Positions 52,573 through 61,746 of a stretch of 64,000 bases of DNA are shown here, in pieces. A program made the position numbers and the translations under genes. Source of the DNA: RPQJ01 sp963726665 (GTDB taxonomy: Bacteria; Pseudomonadota; Gammaproteobacteria; Steroidobacterales; Steroidobacteraceae); NCBI GenBank assembly GCA_963726665.1, contig CAVSDW010000012.1, positions 744,001 through 808,000 of the forward strand. Reading direction: 5' to 3'. Positions within the stretch are counted from its first letter, which is position 1, and each line of letters starts with the position of its first letter. The notes beneath the pieces are model-generated. The model ran no database searches and was not told the origin of the DNA. It saw only the letters and a program-made list of their open reading frames with translations.

Positions 52573-53010
52573 TCAGGCCGCCTCGACCGTGCCGCCCGCG
52601 GCTTCGATCGCCGCGCGCGCACCCTTGGTGACACCGACGCCCTTCACGGTCACGGCAGTCTTGATCTCGCCGGACAGCATGACGCGCGCCCGCGCGGCAT
52701 TGGACGGGACGACGCCCGCCTTCTTGAGCGCGTCGAGGTCGACGACGCCGCCCTTGACGAGCGCGAGCTCGTTCAGGCGCACCTCGGCCACCAGCGGGGA
52801 AATCTTCGAGCGGAAGCCGATCTTCGGCAACCGGCGCTGCAGCGGCATCTGGCCGCCTTCGAAGCCGACCTTGTGGTAGCCGCCCTTGCGCGCGCGCTGG
52901 CCCTTGACGCCACGGCCGCAGGTCTTGCCCTGGCCGGCGGAGGCGCCGCGACCCACGCGCCGCGCGGGCTTCTTGGCCCCTGGCGCCGGGGAAATGCTGT
53001 TGAATTTCAT
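52573..53010 (-). CDS. rplO: 50S ribosomal protein L15
   Basis: 145 residues. Gly/Arg-rich N-terminus RRVGRGASAGQGKTCGRGVKGQ and GFEGGQMPLQRRLPKIGF are diagnostic. Late 50S assembly protein. 30 bp upstream of secY, 7 bp after rpmD. Confidence 0.98.
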   Translation of the reverse strand: MKFNSISPAPGAKKPARRVGRGASAGQGKTCGRGVKGQRARKGGYHKVGFEGGQMPLQRRLPKIGFRSKISPLVAEVRLNELALVKGGVVDLDALKKAGVVPSNAARARVMLSGEIKTAVTVKGVGVTKGARAAIEAAGGTVEAA

Positions 53011-53017
53011 GATGTCC

Positions 53018-53218
53018 TCAGGCCTCTTCCACGCGGAACAGGTGCCGCGAGGCGTTGATCATGCCGCGGTTCTCCCGCGTGTCCGCGACGACCACGGTCT
53101 GGTTTATGCGACGCAGTCCCAGTCCGCTCGCGGTGGCGCGATGCCGATGCAACTGGCCGCAGACGCTCTTCACCAGCGTCACCTTGACGGTCTTGTCCGA
53201 AGCACTGTTCTTGACCAT
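53018..53218 (-). CDS. rpmD: 50S ribosomal protein L30
   Basis: 66 residues from ATG 53218. KTVKVTLVKSVCGQLHRHRAT and GLGLRRINQTVVVADTRENRGMI are L30 motifs. Slightly longer at the N-terminus than E. coli L30 (59). 5 bp after rpsE. Confidence 0.97.
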   Translation of the reverse strand: MVKNSASDKTVKVTLVKSVCGQLHRHRATASGLGLRRINQTVVVADTRENRGMINASRHLFRVEEA

Positions 53219-53223
53219 GTGCG

Positions 53224-53730
53224 TCAACCCGTGATTTCGGCGAGGCTCTTGCCGCGCTTGGCCGCGATCTGCTCGGGCGACGGCGCCAGCGCGAGCGCGT
53301 TCATCGTCGCGCGAACCACGTTGATGGGGTTGCGCGACCCGTAGCTCTTGGCGAGGACGTTCCTCACCCCGGCGCACTCGAACACGGCGCGCATGCTGCC
53401 GCCCGCGATGACCCCGGTGCCGTCCGCGGCGGGCTGCATGTACACCTTGGAGGTGCCGTGCCGGCCGGTTGCCGCGAAGTGCAGGGTCGAGTTGCGGAGG
53501 CTGACGTTCACCAGGTTCTTGCGTGCCGCCTGCATGGCTTTCTGGATGGCGACCGGCACTTCGCGCGCCTTGCCGTACCCGAAGCCCACGCGGCCGTTGC
53601 CGTCGCCCACGACCGTGAGCGCGGTGAAGCCGAACTGACGGCCGCCCTTGACGACCTTCGCGACGCGATTGACCGCCACCAGCTTCTCGATGAGCTCGTC
53701 GGCGGACGCGGCTTTATCAACTCTCGCCAT
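53224..53730 (-). CDS. rpsE: 30S ribosomal protein S5
   Basis: 168 residues. The dsRBD-like N-terminal part KLVAVNRVAKVVKGGRQFGF and GVIAGGSMRAVFECAGV are diagnostic. Involved in decoding fidelity and mRNA unwinding at the entry channel. Between rplR and rpmD. Confidence 0.98.
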   Translation of the reverse strand: MARVDKAASADELIEKLVAVNRVAKVVKGGRQFGFTALTVVGDGNGRVGFGYGKAREVPVAIQKAMQAARKNLVNVSLRNSTLHFAATGRHGTSKVYMQPAADGTGVIAGGSMRAVFECAGVRNVLAKSYGSRNPINVVRATMNALALAPSPEQIAAKRGKSLAEITG

Positions 53731-53762
53731 TGCTGCTCCTGCGAATCAGTACGGAGACGGGA

Positions 53763-54122
53763 TCAGAACTCGAGCCCGTGCTCGCGCGCGGACTCCGCGA
53801 GCGCCTTCACGCGCCCGTGGTACCTGAAGCCCGACCGGTCGAATGCCACGCGGGTGATGCCTTTCGCCTTGGCACGCTCGGCGATCGCTTTGCCCACCGC
53901 CTTCGCGGCCTCGACGTTGCCGGTGCCCTTGAGGCCCTCGGCGACGTCGTCCTGCAGCGTCGAGGCAACCGCGACGACTCGCGACTGCGGATCGAACACC
54001 TGCGCATAAATGTGCCTGGGCGTCCGGTGCACCGACAGGCGCATGACCTTCAGCTCCTGGATCTTGGCGCGGCCGCGGCGGGCGCGCTTCTGGCGACTTT
54101 CTCTCTTTTCCATGGCGCTCAC
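53763..54122 (-). CDS. rplR: 50S ribosomal protein L18
   Basis: 119 residues. Basic N-terminus followed by RLSVHRTPRHIYAQVFD and the C-terminal AFDRSGFRYHGRVKALAESAREHGLEF. Binds 5S rRNA with L5 and L25. Two bases after rplF. Confidence 0.98.
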   Translation of the reverse strand: MSAMEKRESRQKRARRGRAKIQELKVMRLSVHRTPRHIYAQVFDPQSRVVAVASTLQDDVAEGLKGTGNVEAAKAVGKAIAERAKAKGITRVAFDRSGFRYHGRVKALAESAREHGLEF

Positions 54123-54124
54123 CC

Positions 54125-54658
54125 TTACTTCTTCTTCGTTTCCTTGAGCTCGATGCGCTCACCGGAATAACGAACGCCCTTGCCCTTGTAGGGCTCCGGA
54201 GCACGGAAGGCGCGGAGCTCGGCGGCCACCTGGCCGACGCGCTGCTTGTCCGTGCCCTTGACGAGAATCTCGGTCTGCGACGGGGTCTCGATCGTGATGC
54301 CCTCCGGCGCCACGTAGACCACCGGGTGCGAGAAGCCGAGCGTGAGGTTGAGGTTCTTGCCCTGCGCCTGCGCGCGGTAGCCGACGCCAACCAGCTCGAG
54401 CTTCTTCTCGTAACCCTGCGACACGCCCTGCGCGAAGTTCGCGAGGTGCGAGCGCAGCGAGCCCGCGTGCATCAGCGCGTCGTGCGCAGGCTCCGCGACC
54501 TCGACCCGGACCTCCTGGCCTTCCTGCACCAGGCGAAGGCCCGGGCGCAGCGGCATGCTGAGCGCGCCCTTGGCGCCCTTCACGGTGACGGTGCCGCCGT
54601 CCACGGTGGTGGTCACGCCCTTTGGCAGCGTGACAGGCTTTCTTGCGACTCGTGACAT
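54125..54658 (-). CDS. rplF: 50S ribosomal protein L6
   Basis: 177 residues. Two-domain L6: KGVTTTVDGGTVTVKGAKG, LVGVGYRAQAQGKNL and the C-terminal PEPYKGKGVRYSGERI signature. Lies near the sarcin-ricin loop. Between rpsH and rplR. Confidence 0.98.
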   Translation of the reverse strand: MSRVARKPVTLPKGVTTTVDGGTVTVKGAKGALSMPLRPGLRLVQEGQEVRVEVAEPAHDALMHAGSLRSHLANFAQGVSQGYEKKLELVGVGYRAQAQGKNLNLTLGFSHPVVYVAPEGITIETPSQTEILVKGTDKQRVGQVAAELRAFRAPEPYKGKGVRYSGERIELKETKKK

Positions 54659-54686
54659 GGTTTGAATCCTGGTTTCGGCAGCGTGC

Positions 54687-55082
54687 TCAGGACACGATGC
54701 AGAGGATTTCGCCGCCGTGGCCGCCGGCCCGCGCCTTGCGGTCCGTCATCACGCCGCGCGAAGTAGAGACGATCGCGACACCCATGCCGCCGAGGATGCG
54801 CGGCAGCTCGTCCTTGCCCTTGTAGACCCGGAGTCCCGGGCGGCTGACGCGCTCGAGACGGTCGATGACCGGCCGGCCGTGGTAGTACTTCAGGCGCACG
54901 GTCAGCGTCGACTTGGCGCCTTCGGAGGCGACCTCGAAGTCCTCGATGTAGCCCTCTTCCTTCAGCACTTCCGCCAGCGCGAGCTTGATGCGCGACGCCG
55001 GCATGCCGACCGCCGGCTTGCCTGCGCTCTGGCCGTTGCGGATGCGGGTGAGGAAGTCCGCGATGGGATCCGTCATGCTCAT
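54687..55082 (-). CDS. rpsH: 30S ribosomal protein S8
   Basis: 131 residues beginning MSMTDPIADFLTRIRNGQ, as in E. coli S8; the C-terminal STSRGVMTDRKARA is diagnostic. Primary 16S binder and, in E. coli, translational repressor of the spc operon acting at rplE. Follows rpsN by 21 bp. Confidence 0.98.
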   Translation of the reverse strand: MSMTDPIADFLTRIRNGQSAGKPAVGMPASRIKLALAEVLKEEGYIEDFEVASEGAKSTLTVRLKYYHGRPVIDRLERVSRPGLRVYKGKDELPRILGGMGVAIVSTSRGVMTDRKARAGGHGGEILCIVS

Positions 55083-55103
55083 GTCTTGCTCCGTTACGCG
55101 GCC

Positions 55104-55409
55104 TTACCAGCTGGCCTTGCGCAGACCCGGGACGTCGCCGCGCATGGTGGCCTCGCGCAGCTTGTGGCGGCCGAGGCCGAACTTGCGATAGACGCCGCGT
55201 GAACGACCCGTGATCGCGCAGCGATTGCGCATCCGCGATGCGGAAGCGTCGCGCGGCATGCTCTGCAGCTTGCGCGTCGCCTCCTCGCGCTCCGTGTCCG
55301 TGGACTTCGGGCTGCGGATCGTTTCCTTCAGCTGCGCGCGCTTCGCCGCGTGCTGCTTCACGAGTTTGGCGCGGCGTGTCTCGCGCTCGATCATGCTGGT
55401 CTTGGCCAT
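55104..55409 (-). CDS. rpsN: 30S ribosomal protein S14 (zinc-independent long form)
   Basis: 101 residues from ATG 55409: MAKTSMIERETRRAKLV, then CAITGRSRGVYRKFGLGRHKLREAT. It lacks the CxxC...CxxC pattern of zinc-binding S14, so it is the long C-minus form, in contrast to the zinc-type L36 in the same cluster. Between rplE and rpsH. Confidence 0.97.
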   Translation of the reverse strand: MAKTSMIERETRRAKLVKQHAAKRAQLKETIRSPKSTDTEREEATRKLQSMPRDASASRMRNRCAITGRSRGVYRKFGLGRHKLREATMRGDVPGLRKASW

Positions 55410-55419
55410 TTTCCGGTCC

Positions 55420-55959
55420 TTACTTGCGGAACGGGAAGCTGAAGGCTTCGAGCAGGGCTCGTCCCTCACGGTCGTCCCGTGCCGTCGTGGTGATCGTGAT
55501 GTCCATGCCGCGGATCGCGTCGATCTTGTCGTACGCGATCTCCGGGAAGATGATCTGTTCCTTGACGCCGAAGCTGTAGTTGCCGCGGCCGTCGAACGAG
55601 CGGGCCGACACGCCGCGGAAGTCGCGGATGCGCGGCATCGCCACGTTGATCAGTCGGTCGAGGAACTCGTACATGCGCGCACCGCGCAGCGTCACTTTCG
55701 CTCCGACCGGAACCCCGGCGCGCAGCTTGAATGACGCCATCGCCTTGCGCGACTTGGTCACCAGAGGCTTCTGGCCGGTGAGCGCCGTCAGGTCGCTGAC
55801 CGCGCCGTCCATCGCCTTCTTGTCGGCCACCGCCTCGCCGACGCCCATGTTGACCGTGATGCGCGTGATCTTCGGCACGCGCATGGGATTGGAGAGCTCC
55901 AGGCTCGTCATGAGCTCTGGGAGGACCTTTTCCCGGTAATACGTCTGCAGCCTAGCCAT
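55420..55959 (-). CDS. rplE: 50S ribosomal protein L5
   Basis: 179 residues from ATG 55959. ITVNMGVGEAVADKKAMD, GQKPLVTKSRKAMASFKLRAG and IDAIRGMDITITTTA are diagnostic. Binds 5S rRNA and bridges to S13. 19 bp after rplX. Confidence 0.98.
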   Translation of the reverse strand: MARLQTYYREKVLPELMTSLELSNPMRVPKITRITVNMGVGEAVADKKAMDGAVSDLTALTGQKPLVTKSRKAMASFKLRAGVPVGAKVTLRGARMYEFLDRLINVAMPRIRDFRGVSARSFDGRGNYSFGVKEQIIFPEIAYDKIDAIRGMDITITTTARDDREGRALLEAFSFPFRK

Positions 55960-55978
55960 GCCTGTCATCCTCGCGCGG

Positions 55979-56296
55979 TCAGGCGTCCACGACTTCGTCG
56001 TTGGACTTGAAAAAGCGCACGCGGCGGCCGTCGGCCAGCATGCGGATACCCACGCGGTCGCCCTGCTTGGCGAGCGGGTTCCAGAGCATGACGTTCGAGA
56101 GGTGGAGGGAGGCCTCCTTCTCGACGACACCGCCCTGGGTTCCGCGCTGCGGATTCGGCCGCGTGTGGCGCTTCACCATGTTCACGTTCTCGACGAGCAC
56201 GCGGTCGTTCGCGAGCACCTTGATCACGGTGCCTCGCCGGCCCTTGTCGCGGCCGGAGATCACGACCACCTCGTCGCCCTTGCGGATCTTGTTCAT
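55979..56296 (-). CDS. rplX: 50S ribosomal protein L24
   Basis: 105 residues. KOW motif GDEVVVISGRDKGRRGTVIKVL at the N-terminus and VNMVKRHTRPNPQ. Initiator of 50S assembly. 27 bp after rplN. Confidence 0.98.
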   Translation of the reverse strand: MNKIRKGDEVVVISGRDKGRRGTVIKVLANDRVLVENVNMVKRHTRPNPQRGTQGGVVEKEASLHLSNVMLWNPLAKQGDRVGIRMLADGRRVRFFKSNDEVVDA

Positions 56297-56323
56297 GCCT
56301 CGTTCCTCGAACTACTGGCCAGC

Positions 56324-56692
56324 TCAGAGCACTTCCGGCGCGAGCGAGATGATCTTCATGAACTGCGCCGTGCGCAGCTCCCTGGTGACCGGCCCGAAGA
56401 TGCGGGTCCCGATCGGCTCGAGCTTGTTCGTGAGCAGCACCGCGGCATTGCCGTCGAAGCGGATCAGCGAACCGTCCGGGCGGCGCACGCCGAAGGCGGT
56501 GCGGACGACCACGGCGTCGTAGACCTCGCCCTTCTTGACCTTGCCGCGCGGGATGGCGTCCCTGACGCTCACCTTGATCACGTCGCCCACGGTCGCGTAG
56601 CGACGCTTGGAGCCTCCGAGCACCTTGATGCACATGAGGCTCTTGGCGCCGCTGTTGTCCGCGGCCTGCAGGATCGTCGTCATCTGGATCAT
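56324..56692 (-). CDS. rplN: 50S ribosomal protein L14
   Basis: 122 residues, invariant length. MIQMTTILQAADNSGAKSLMCIKVLGG and PVTRELRTAQFMKIISLAPEVL are diagnostic. Forms bridge B8 and is the docking site of RsfS (encoded at 27304-27735). First gene of the classical spc operon, 22 bp after rpsQ with no clear terminator between. Confidence 0.98.
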   Translation of the reverse strand: MIQMTTILQAADNSGAKSLMCIKVLGGSKRRYATVGDVIKVSVRDAIPRGKVKKGEVYDAVVVRTAFGVRRPDGSLIRFDGNAAVLLTNKLEPIGTRIFGPVTRELRTAQFMKIISLAPEVL

Positions 56693-56714
56693 GTTCGTTG
56701 TCCTCGTGCGCCGA

Positions 56715-57002
56715 TCAGACCTGGTCGGCCCGCTTCACGACGCGGACCAGGCGCCAGGCCTTGCGGCTGGAGAGGCGGCGGCACTCGGCGATGTCCACGA
56801 GGTCTCCCTTGCGACCCTCGCCGTTCTCGTCGTGCGCGAGCAGCTTGGTCGTGCGACGGATGTACTTGCCGTACTTCTCGTGCTTCACCAGGCGCTCGAC
56901 GGCGACGGTGATCGTCTTCTGCATCTTGTTGCTGACGACGAGGCCGGTCAGGGTGCGCTGCGCGCCCTCGGCTCCCGTCTCGGCGACGGCCTGTTCGGTC
57001 AT
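56715..57002 (-). CDS. rpsQ: 30S ribosomal protein S17
   Basis: 95 residues from ATG 57002, whose first base is shared with the end of rpmC. Core GLVVSNKMQKTITVAVERLVKHEKYGKYIRRTTK and DIAECRRLSSRKAWRLV. A short acidic N-terminal extension (TEQAVAETGAEGAQ) is longer than in E. coli (84 residues). Confidence 0.98.
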   Translation of the reverse strand: MTEQAVAETGAEGAQRTLTGLVVSNKMQKTITVAVERLVKHEKYGKYIRRTTKLLAHDENGEGRKGDLVDIAECRRLSSRKAWRLVRVVKRADQV

Positions 57003-57214
57003 CACTTGGCACTCCCGTTGGCTGCCGCACGGGCCTTCTCGCCCTGGACGGTCTTAACGCGCGCGATGTTGCGGCGCACCTTGCCCGCCTGGTCGGGCTT
57101 CGCGCCCTGGCCAGCGGCCTGCGCCATGCGCAGGTTGAACTGTTCCCTGCGCAGCTTCAGGAGCTCTTCCTGCAGCTCGCCGACGCTCTTCTGCCTGAGT
57201 TCCTTCGCTTCCAT
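57002..57214 (-). CDS. rpmC: 50S ribosomal protein L29
   Basis: 70 residues: AKELRQKSVGELQEELLKLRREQFNLRMAQAAGQ then RNIARVKTVQGEK. Lies at the peptide-exit tunnel where trigger factor and SRP bind. Its start overlaps the rplP stop (TGATG) and its stop overlaps the rpsQ start. Confidence 0.98.
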   Translation of the reverse strand: MEAKELRQKSVGELQEELLKLRREQFNLRMAQAAGQGAKPDQAGKVRRNIARVKTVQGEKARAAANGSAK

Positions 57215-57627
57215 CAGCGCACCTGTCGCTTGACGAACAACGTGTCGACCGAGAGCTTGCTCGCGGCCAGGCGGAACGCCTCGCGCGCGATGGTCTCGGT
57301 GACGCCTTCCATCTCGAAGAGCACCTTGCCGGGCTGCACGCGCGCGACGTAGTACTCGACGTTGCCCTTGCCGGAGCCCATGCGGACCTCGAGGGGCTTC
57401 TTCGTGATCGGCACGTCCGGGAACACGCGGATCCACACCTGGCCGCCGCGCTTCACGTAACGGGTCATGGCGCGACGGGCAGCCTCGATCTCGCGCGCCG
57501 TCATGCGGGCGCGACTCGTGGCCTTGAGCCCGAATTCACCGAAGGCAATGGAGGAGCCGCGCTGCGCGAGGCCACCGTTCTTGCCCTTGTGCTGCTTGCG
57601 ATACTTGGTTCGCTTGGGTTGCATCAT
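57214..57627 (-). CDS. rplP: 50S ribosomal protein L16
   Basis: 137 residues. MMQPKRTKYRKQHKGKN and IRVFPDVPITKKPLEVRMGSGKG are diagnostic. Contacts A-site tRNA. Between rpsC and rpmC. Confidence 0.98.
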   Translation of the reverse strand: MMQPKRTKYRKQHKGKNGGLAQRGSSIAFGEFGLKATSRARMTAREIEAARRAMTRYVKRGGQVWIRVFPDVPITKKPLEVRMGSGKGNVEYYVARVQPGKVLFEMEGVTETIAREAFRLAASKLSVDTLFVKRQVR

Positions 57628-57661
57628 GGGAGTAATTCCAGCTTGCGCGGAGGCCTAAGCC

Positions 57662-58360
57662 TCAGGCCGGCTGCTCCTGAACGGGGGCGGCGACGGCCTC
57701 GGGCGCCTCGACATGCGCCACCTGGTCGAACACCTCGCCCTTGAAGATCCACACCTTGACGCCGATCACGCCGTAGGTCGTCTGGGCCTCGGCGAGGCCG
57801 TAGTCGATGTCGGCGCGGAACGTGTGCAGCGGGACGCGCCCCTCGCGGGACGACTCCGTGCGCGCGATCTCGGAGCCGTTCAAACGGCCCGACACGCGGA
57901 CCTTCACGCCCAGCGCACCGCTGCGCATGGTGTTCATGACCGCGCGCTTCATCGCGCGGCGGAACATGACGCGGCGCTCGATCTGCTGGGCGATGCCCTC
58001 CGCCACCAGCTGGGCGTCCAGCTCGGGCTTGCGGATCTCGGCGATGTTGAGCCGCACGTCACCGACGGCCATGCCCATCATCTTGGCGACCTCGAGACGC
58101 AGCCGCTCGATGTCCTCGCCCTTCTTGCCGATCACCACACCCGGGCGGGCCGTGTTGATCGTGATGTTCGCCTTGCGGGCGGCACGCTCGATGTGGATGC
58201 GGCTGACGGAAGCCTCGGCCAGCTTCTTCTTCAGGAAGCCGCGGACCTGCCAGTCCTGGAGGAGGTAGGACGGGAACGCACGCGTGCTCGCATACCACCT
58301 CGACGTCCAGTCGCGGGTGATGCCGAGGCGGATGCCGACCGGATTGACCTTCTGACCCAT
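57662..58360 (-). CDS. rpsC: 30S ribosomal protein S3
   Basis: 232 residues from ATG 58360: MGQKVNPVGIRLGITRDW, KH domain with RPGVVIGKKGEDIERLR, C-terminal GRVPLHTFRADIDYG and a short Ala/Pro-rich tail. Part of the mRNA entry channel helicase. 14 bp after rplV. Confidence 0.98.
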   Translation of the reverse strand: MGQKVNPVGIRLGITRDWTSRWYASTRAFPSYLLQDWQVRGFLKKKLAEASVSRIHIERAARKANITINTARPGVVIGKKGEDIERLRLEVAKMMGMAVGDVRLNIAEIRKPELDAQLVAEGIAQQIERRVMFRRAMKRAVMNTMRSGALGVKVRVSGRLNGSEIARTESSREGRVPLHTFRADIDYGLAEAQTTYGVIGVKVWIFKGEVFDQVAHVEAPEAVAAPVQEQPA

Positions 58361-58374
58361 GGAGCCTGCTCTCC

Positions 58375-58716
58375 TCAGTCCTTGCGGCCGTCGCCGACGA
58401 GGATCGTGATGTGGCTGTTGCGCTTGACGATGCGGTTGCCGCGACCCTTGGCGCGGGCATGGAACCGCTTGAAACTCGGTGCCTCGCCGACCTCGATGGA
58501 GGCGACTTTCAGCGCGTCGATGTCCGCGTTGTGGTTGTTCTCGGCGTTGGCAATGGCCGACTCGAGAACCTTGAGCACGATGGCCGCGCCCTTCTTCGGG
58601 GTGAAGCGCAGCGTCGCGATTGCCCGGCCCACGGGCTGGCCACGGACCATGTCCGCCACGAGGCGGCATTTCTGCGGCGAGATGCGCGCGTACTTCAGTT
58701 TTGCTGCGACCTGCAT
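58375..58716 (-). CDS. rplV: 50S ribosomal protein L22
   Basis: 113 residues. KLKYARISPQKCRLVADMVRG and the tunnel-loop region FKRFHARAKGRGNRIVKRNSHI, whose hairpin reaches the exit tunnel. Three bases after rpsS. Confidence 0.98.
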   Translation of the reverse strand: MQVAAKLKYARISPQKCRLVADMVRGQPVGRAIATLRFTPKKGAAIVLKVLESAIANAENNHNADIDALKVASIEVGEAPSFKRFHARAKGRGNRIVKRNSHITILVGDGRKD

Positions 58717-58719
58717 GGC

Positions 58720-58998
58720 TTACTCCGTGGTCGCCTTTCTGTTGCCAGAGTGCCCGCGGAACGTGCGGGTCGGCGAGAACTCGCCGAGCTTGTGGCCGAC
58801 CATGTTCTCGGACACCAGCACCGGAATGTGCTGCCTGCCGTTATGGACCGCGATCGTGAGCCCGACCATGTCTGGCAGGATCATCGAGCGGCGCGACCAC
58901 GTCTTGATGGGGCGACGGTCGTTCTTCTCGGCCGCGACCTGCACTTTCTTTGCGAGGTGCAGATCGACGAACGGGCCTTTCTTGACTGAACGGGGCAC
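58720..58998 (-). CDS. rpsS: 30S ribosomal protein S19
   Basis: 92 residues, the standard length. MPRSVKKGPFVDLHLAKKV, TWSRRSMILPDMVG and GHKLGEFSPTRTFRGH are diagnostic. 19 bp after rplB. Confidence 0.98.
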   Translation of the reverse strand: MPRSVKKGPFVDLHLAKKVQVAAEKNDRRPIKTWSRRSMILPDMVGLTIAVHNGRQHIPVLVSENMVGHKLGEFSPTRTFRGHSGNRKATTE

Positions 58999-59017
58999 TG
59001 CGAGTTCCTCTTCAGGC

Positions 59018-59842
<825 letters not shown>

Positions 59843-59871
59843 CTTGGTAATCCGTCAGGTTGCCTTCGGCG

Positions 59872-60198
59872 TCACTTTTCGACGCCGGCGAAATCGATGC
59901 TCTGGCCTTCGGCGAGGCTCACGTAGGCCTTCTTGAAGTCCGAGCGACGGCCAGGGCGTCCGCCGAAGCGCTTCGCCTTGCCCGCGACGTTCACGACGCG
60001 CACCGCGTCCACCTTGACCTCGAACATGAACTCCACGGCCGCCTTGATCTCAGGCTTGGTGGAATCGCGTCGCACGCGGAAGACGATCTGGTTGGCCTTC
60101 TCGGCCACGATCGCGCTCTTTTCCGACACGTGCGGCGCAACCAGCACCGTCATCAGCCGTTCCTTGCTGCTTGGCTTCACAACCGCCTTGGCGCTCAT
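59872..60198 (-). CDS. rplW: 50S ribosomal protein L23
   Basis: 108 residues from ATG 60198. LVAPHVSEKSAIVAEKANQIVF and KKAYVSLAEGQSIDF are L23 motifs; docking site for trigger factor and SRP. Overlaps the rplD stop (ATGA). Confidence 0.98.
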   Translation of the reverse strand: MSAKAVVKPSSKERLMTVLVAPHVSEKSAIVAEKANQIVFRVRRDSTKPEIKAAVEFMFEVKVDAVRVVNVAGKAKRFGGRPGRRSDFKKAYVSLAEGQSIDFAGVEK

Positions 60199-60815
60199 GC
60201 CAGCTTCTCCTCGAGCATGCGGACGGCGCCGACCGTCGCCAGCACGTGCTCGTGGGCGAGCAGGCTCTGCGGATCCAGCGCCGACACCGGCAGCACCGAC
60301 ACGCCCATCAGGTTGCGCGCGGCCAGGTGCAGCTTCTCGTCGTAGGCCTCGACCAGGATCAAGGTGTTCGTCAGGCCGAACTCCTTGAGTTTCGCCGCGA
60401 GCAGTCGCGTCTTCGGCGCCTCCAGGCTCAGCGACTCGACGACGACCAGCCGCTCGAGTCGGGCGAGCTCGGAGAGCATCGCGCGCATCGCGCCCTGGTA
60501 CATCTTGCGGTTGACCTTCTGCGAATAGTCGCGCGGACGCGCGGCGAACGCACGGCCGCCGCCGACCCAGATCGGGCTGCGGATGCTGCCCGCGCGAGCG
60601 CGGCCGCTGCCCTTCTGGTTCCACGGCTTGATTCCGCCGCCACGCACTTCGGCGCGGCTCTTCTGGCGCTTGGTGCCGGCGCGGCCGGCCGCCATGTAGG
60701 CGGTGACCACCTGGTGCACCAGCGCTTCGTTGAAGTCGCGGCCGAAAGCCTTCTCGGACACCTCGAGGCTCTTCGCCCCGGCGGCGCCGCTGACGATCTT
60801 GATCTGCGTGGCCAT
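60195..60815 (-). CDS. rplD: 50S ribosomal protein L4
   Basis: 206 residues. The internal loop KSRAEVRGGGIKPWNQKGSGRAR...SPIWVGGG lines the exit tunnel. In E. coli L4 also represses the S10 operon through a leader attenuator; a hairpin-plus-U-run lies in the leader of this operon (61543-61583), so similar control is conceivable. 3 bp after rplC. Confidence 0.98.
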   Translation of the reverse strand: MATQIKIVSGAAGAKSLEVSEKAFGRDFNEALVHQVVTAYMAAGRAGTKRQKSRAEVRGGGIKPWNQKGSGRARAGSIRSPIWVGGGRAFAARPRDYSQKVNRKMYQGAMRAMLSELARLERLVVVESLSLEAPKTRLLAAKLKEFGLTNTLILVEAYDEKLHLAARNLMGVSVLPVSALDPQSLLAHEHVLATVGAVRMLEEKLA

Positions 60816-60818
60816 GGC

Positions 60819-61496
60819 TTACTTCCTCGGGGCCAGGGTCTTGCGGGCGGCAAGACGCCCCGCCTTGATCGACGGGCGCACGATGACCTGCCCGCCCGCC
60901 GCGCCCGGAACGGCGCCGCGCACCAGCAGGAGGTTACGCACGGCGTCGACCTCGACGATCTTCAGTTTTTCGATGGTGCGGCGGATGTTGCCCATGTGTC
61001 CGGACATGCGCTTGCCCGGGAACACGCGGCCCGGCGTCTGGCGCTGGCCGATCGAACCCGGGGCGCGGTGGAACACCGAGGCACCGTGGGAGGCCGGGCC
61101 GCCCGCGAAATGGTGGCGCTTGATGGTGCCGGCGAAGCCCTTGCCGATCGTGGTTCCGGCCACGTCGACGACCTGCCCGGCGGTGAACATGTCCACCTTG
61201 AGTTCGGCGCCCGGTGCGAGGTCGTCGCCCTCGCCGTCGGCGAGGCGGAACTCCACCAGCGACTGGCCCGGGGCGACCTTGGCCTTGGCGTAGTGCCCGG
61301 CGAGCGGGCGGCTCAGGCGCGAAGGCTTGCGGTCACCGAAGGCGACCTGGACCGCGCGGTAACCGTCGCCGTCCACACCCTTCACCTGGGTGACGCGATT
61401 CGGCAGGGCCTCGATCACCGTGACCGGGATCGATTCGCCCGCGTCCGTGAAGACGCGCGTCATGCCGGCCTTGCGGCCAATCAGACCGATCGTCAT
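60819..61496 (-). CDS. rplC: 50S ribosomal protein L3
   Basis: 225 residues from ATG 61496 (MTIGLIGRKAGMTRVFTD), with GAGGAAG just upstream as ribosome-binding site. KGFAGTIKRHHFAGGPASHGASVFHRAPGSIG is the L3 signature loop near the peptidyl-transferase centre. It is the first gene after a promoter and hairpin, separated from rpsJ by about 250 bp. Confidence 0.98.
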   Translation of the reverse strand: MTIGLIGRKAGMTRVFTDAGESIPVTVIEALPNRVTQVKGVDGDGYRAVQVAFGDRKPSRLSRPLAGHYAKAKVAPGQSLVEFRLADGEGDDLAPGAELKVDMFTAGQVVDVAGTTIGKGFAGTIKRHHFAGGPASHGASVFHRAPGSIGQRQTPGRVFPGKRMSGHMGNIRRTIEKLKIVEVDAVRNLLLVRGAVPGAAGGQVIVRPSIKAGRLAARKTLAPRK

Positions 61497-61542
61497 CGAT
61501 TCTTCCTCATTCACCGCCCCGACTGCGATTGGCCGGGGCTCG

Positions 61543-61583
61543 AAAAAACTCGCCCGACCGTCCCATTTGGCGGATCGGCGGGC
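61543..61583 (-). terminator. leader hairpin with U6 run upstream of rplC (possible attenuator)
   Basis: On the minus strand a GC-rich stem (GCCCGCCGATC... pairing with GACGGTCGGGC, small bulges) is followed by GAG and TTTTTT. It lies 100-140 nt downstream of the rplC promoter and about 46 nt before the rplC start, so readthrough must occur for S10 operon expression. Confidence 0.55.
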
Positions 61584-61686
61584 AGGTACTCGTCAAGGGG
61601 CTGAGAGGTGCGGCCACCGCGGTTCGGGGTCGCGCCGCTCGAGCGGTACCGGTCGAACCGGCCAGGCCTCGGCGAGAGAGCCGCCT

Positions 61687-61714
61687 ATTGTAGCGGCCGA
61701 AATCTGCTTTGCAA
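61687..61714 (-). promoter_or_regulatory. strong promoter of the rplC-led S10 operon
   Basis: On the minus strand TTGCAA (61709-61714), a 16-bp spacer and TACAAT (61687-61692), predicting a leader of about 180 nt before rplC. Confidence 0.7.
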
Positions 61715-61746
61715 GTCCCGGAAAGCTGGTCCGGGACCAGCGGTCA

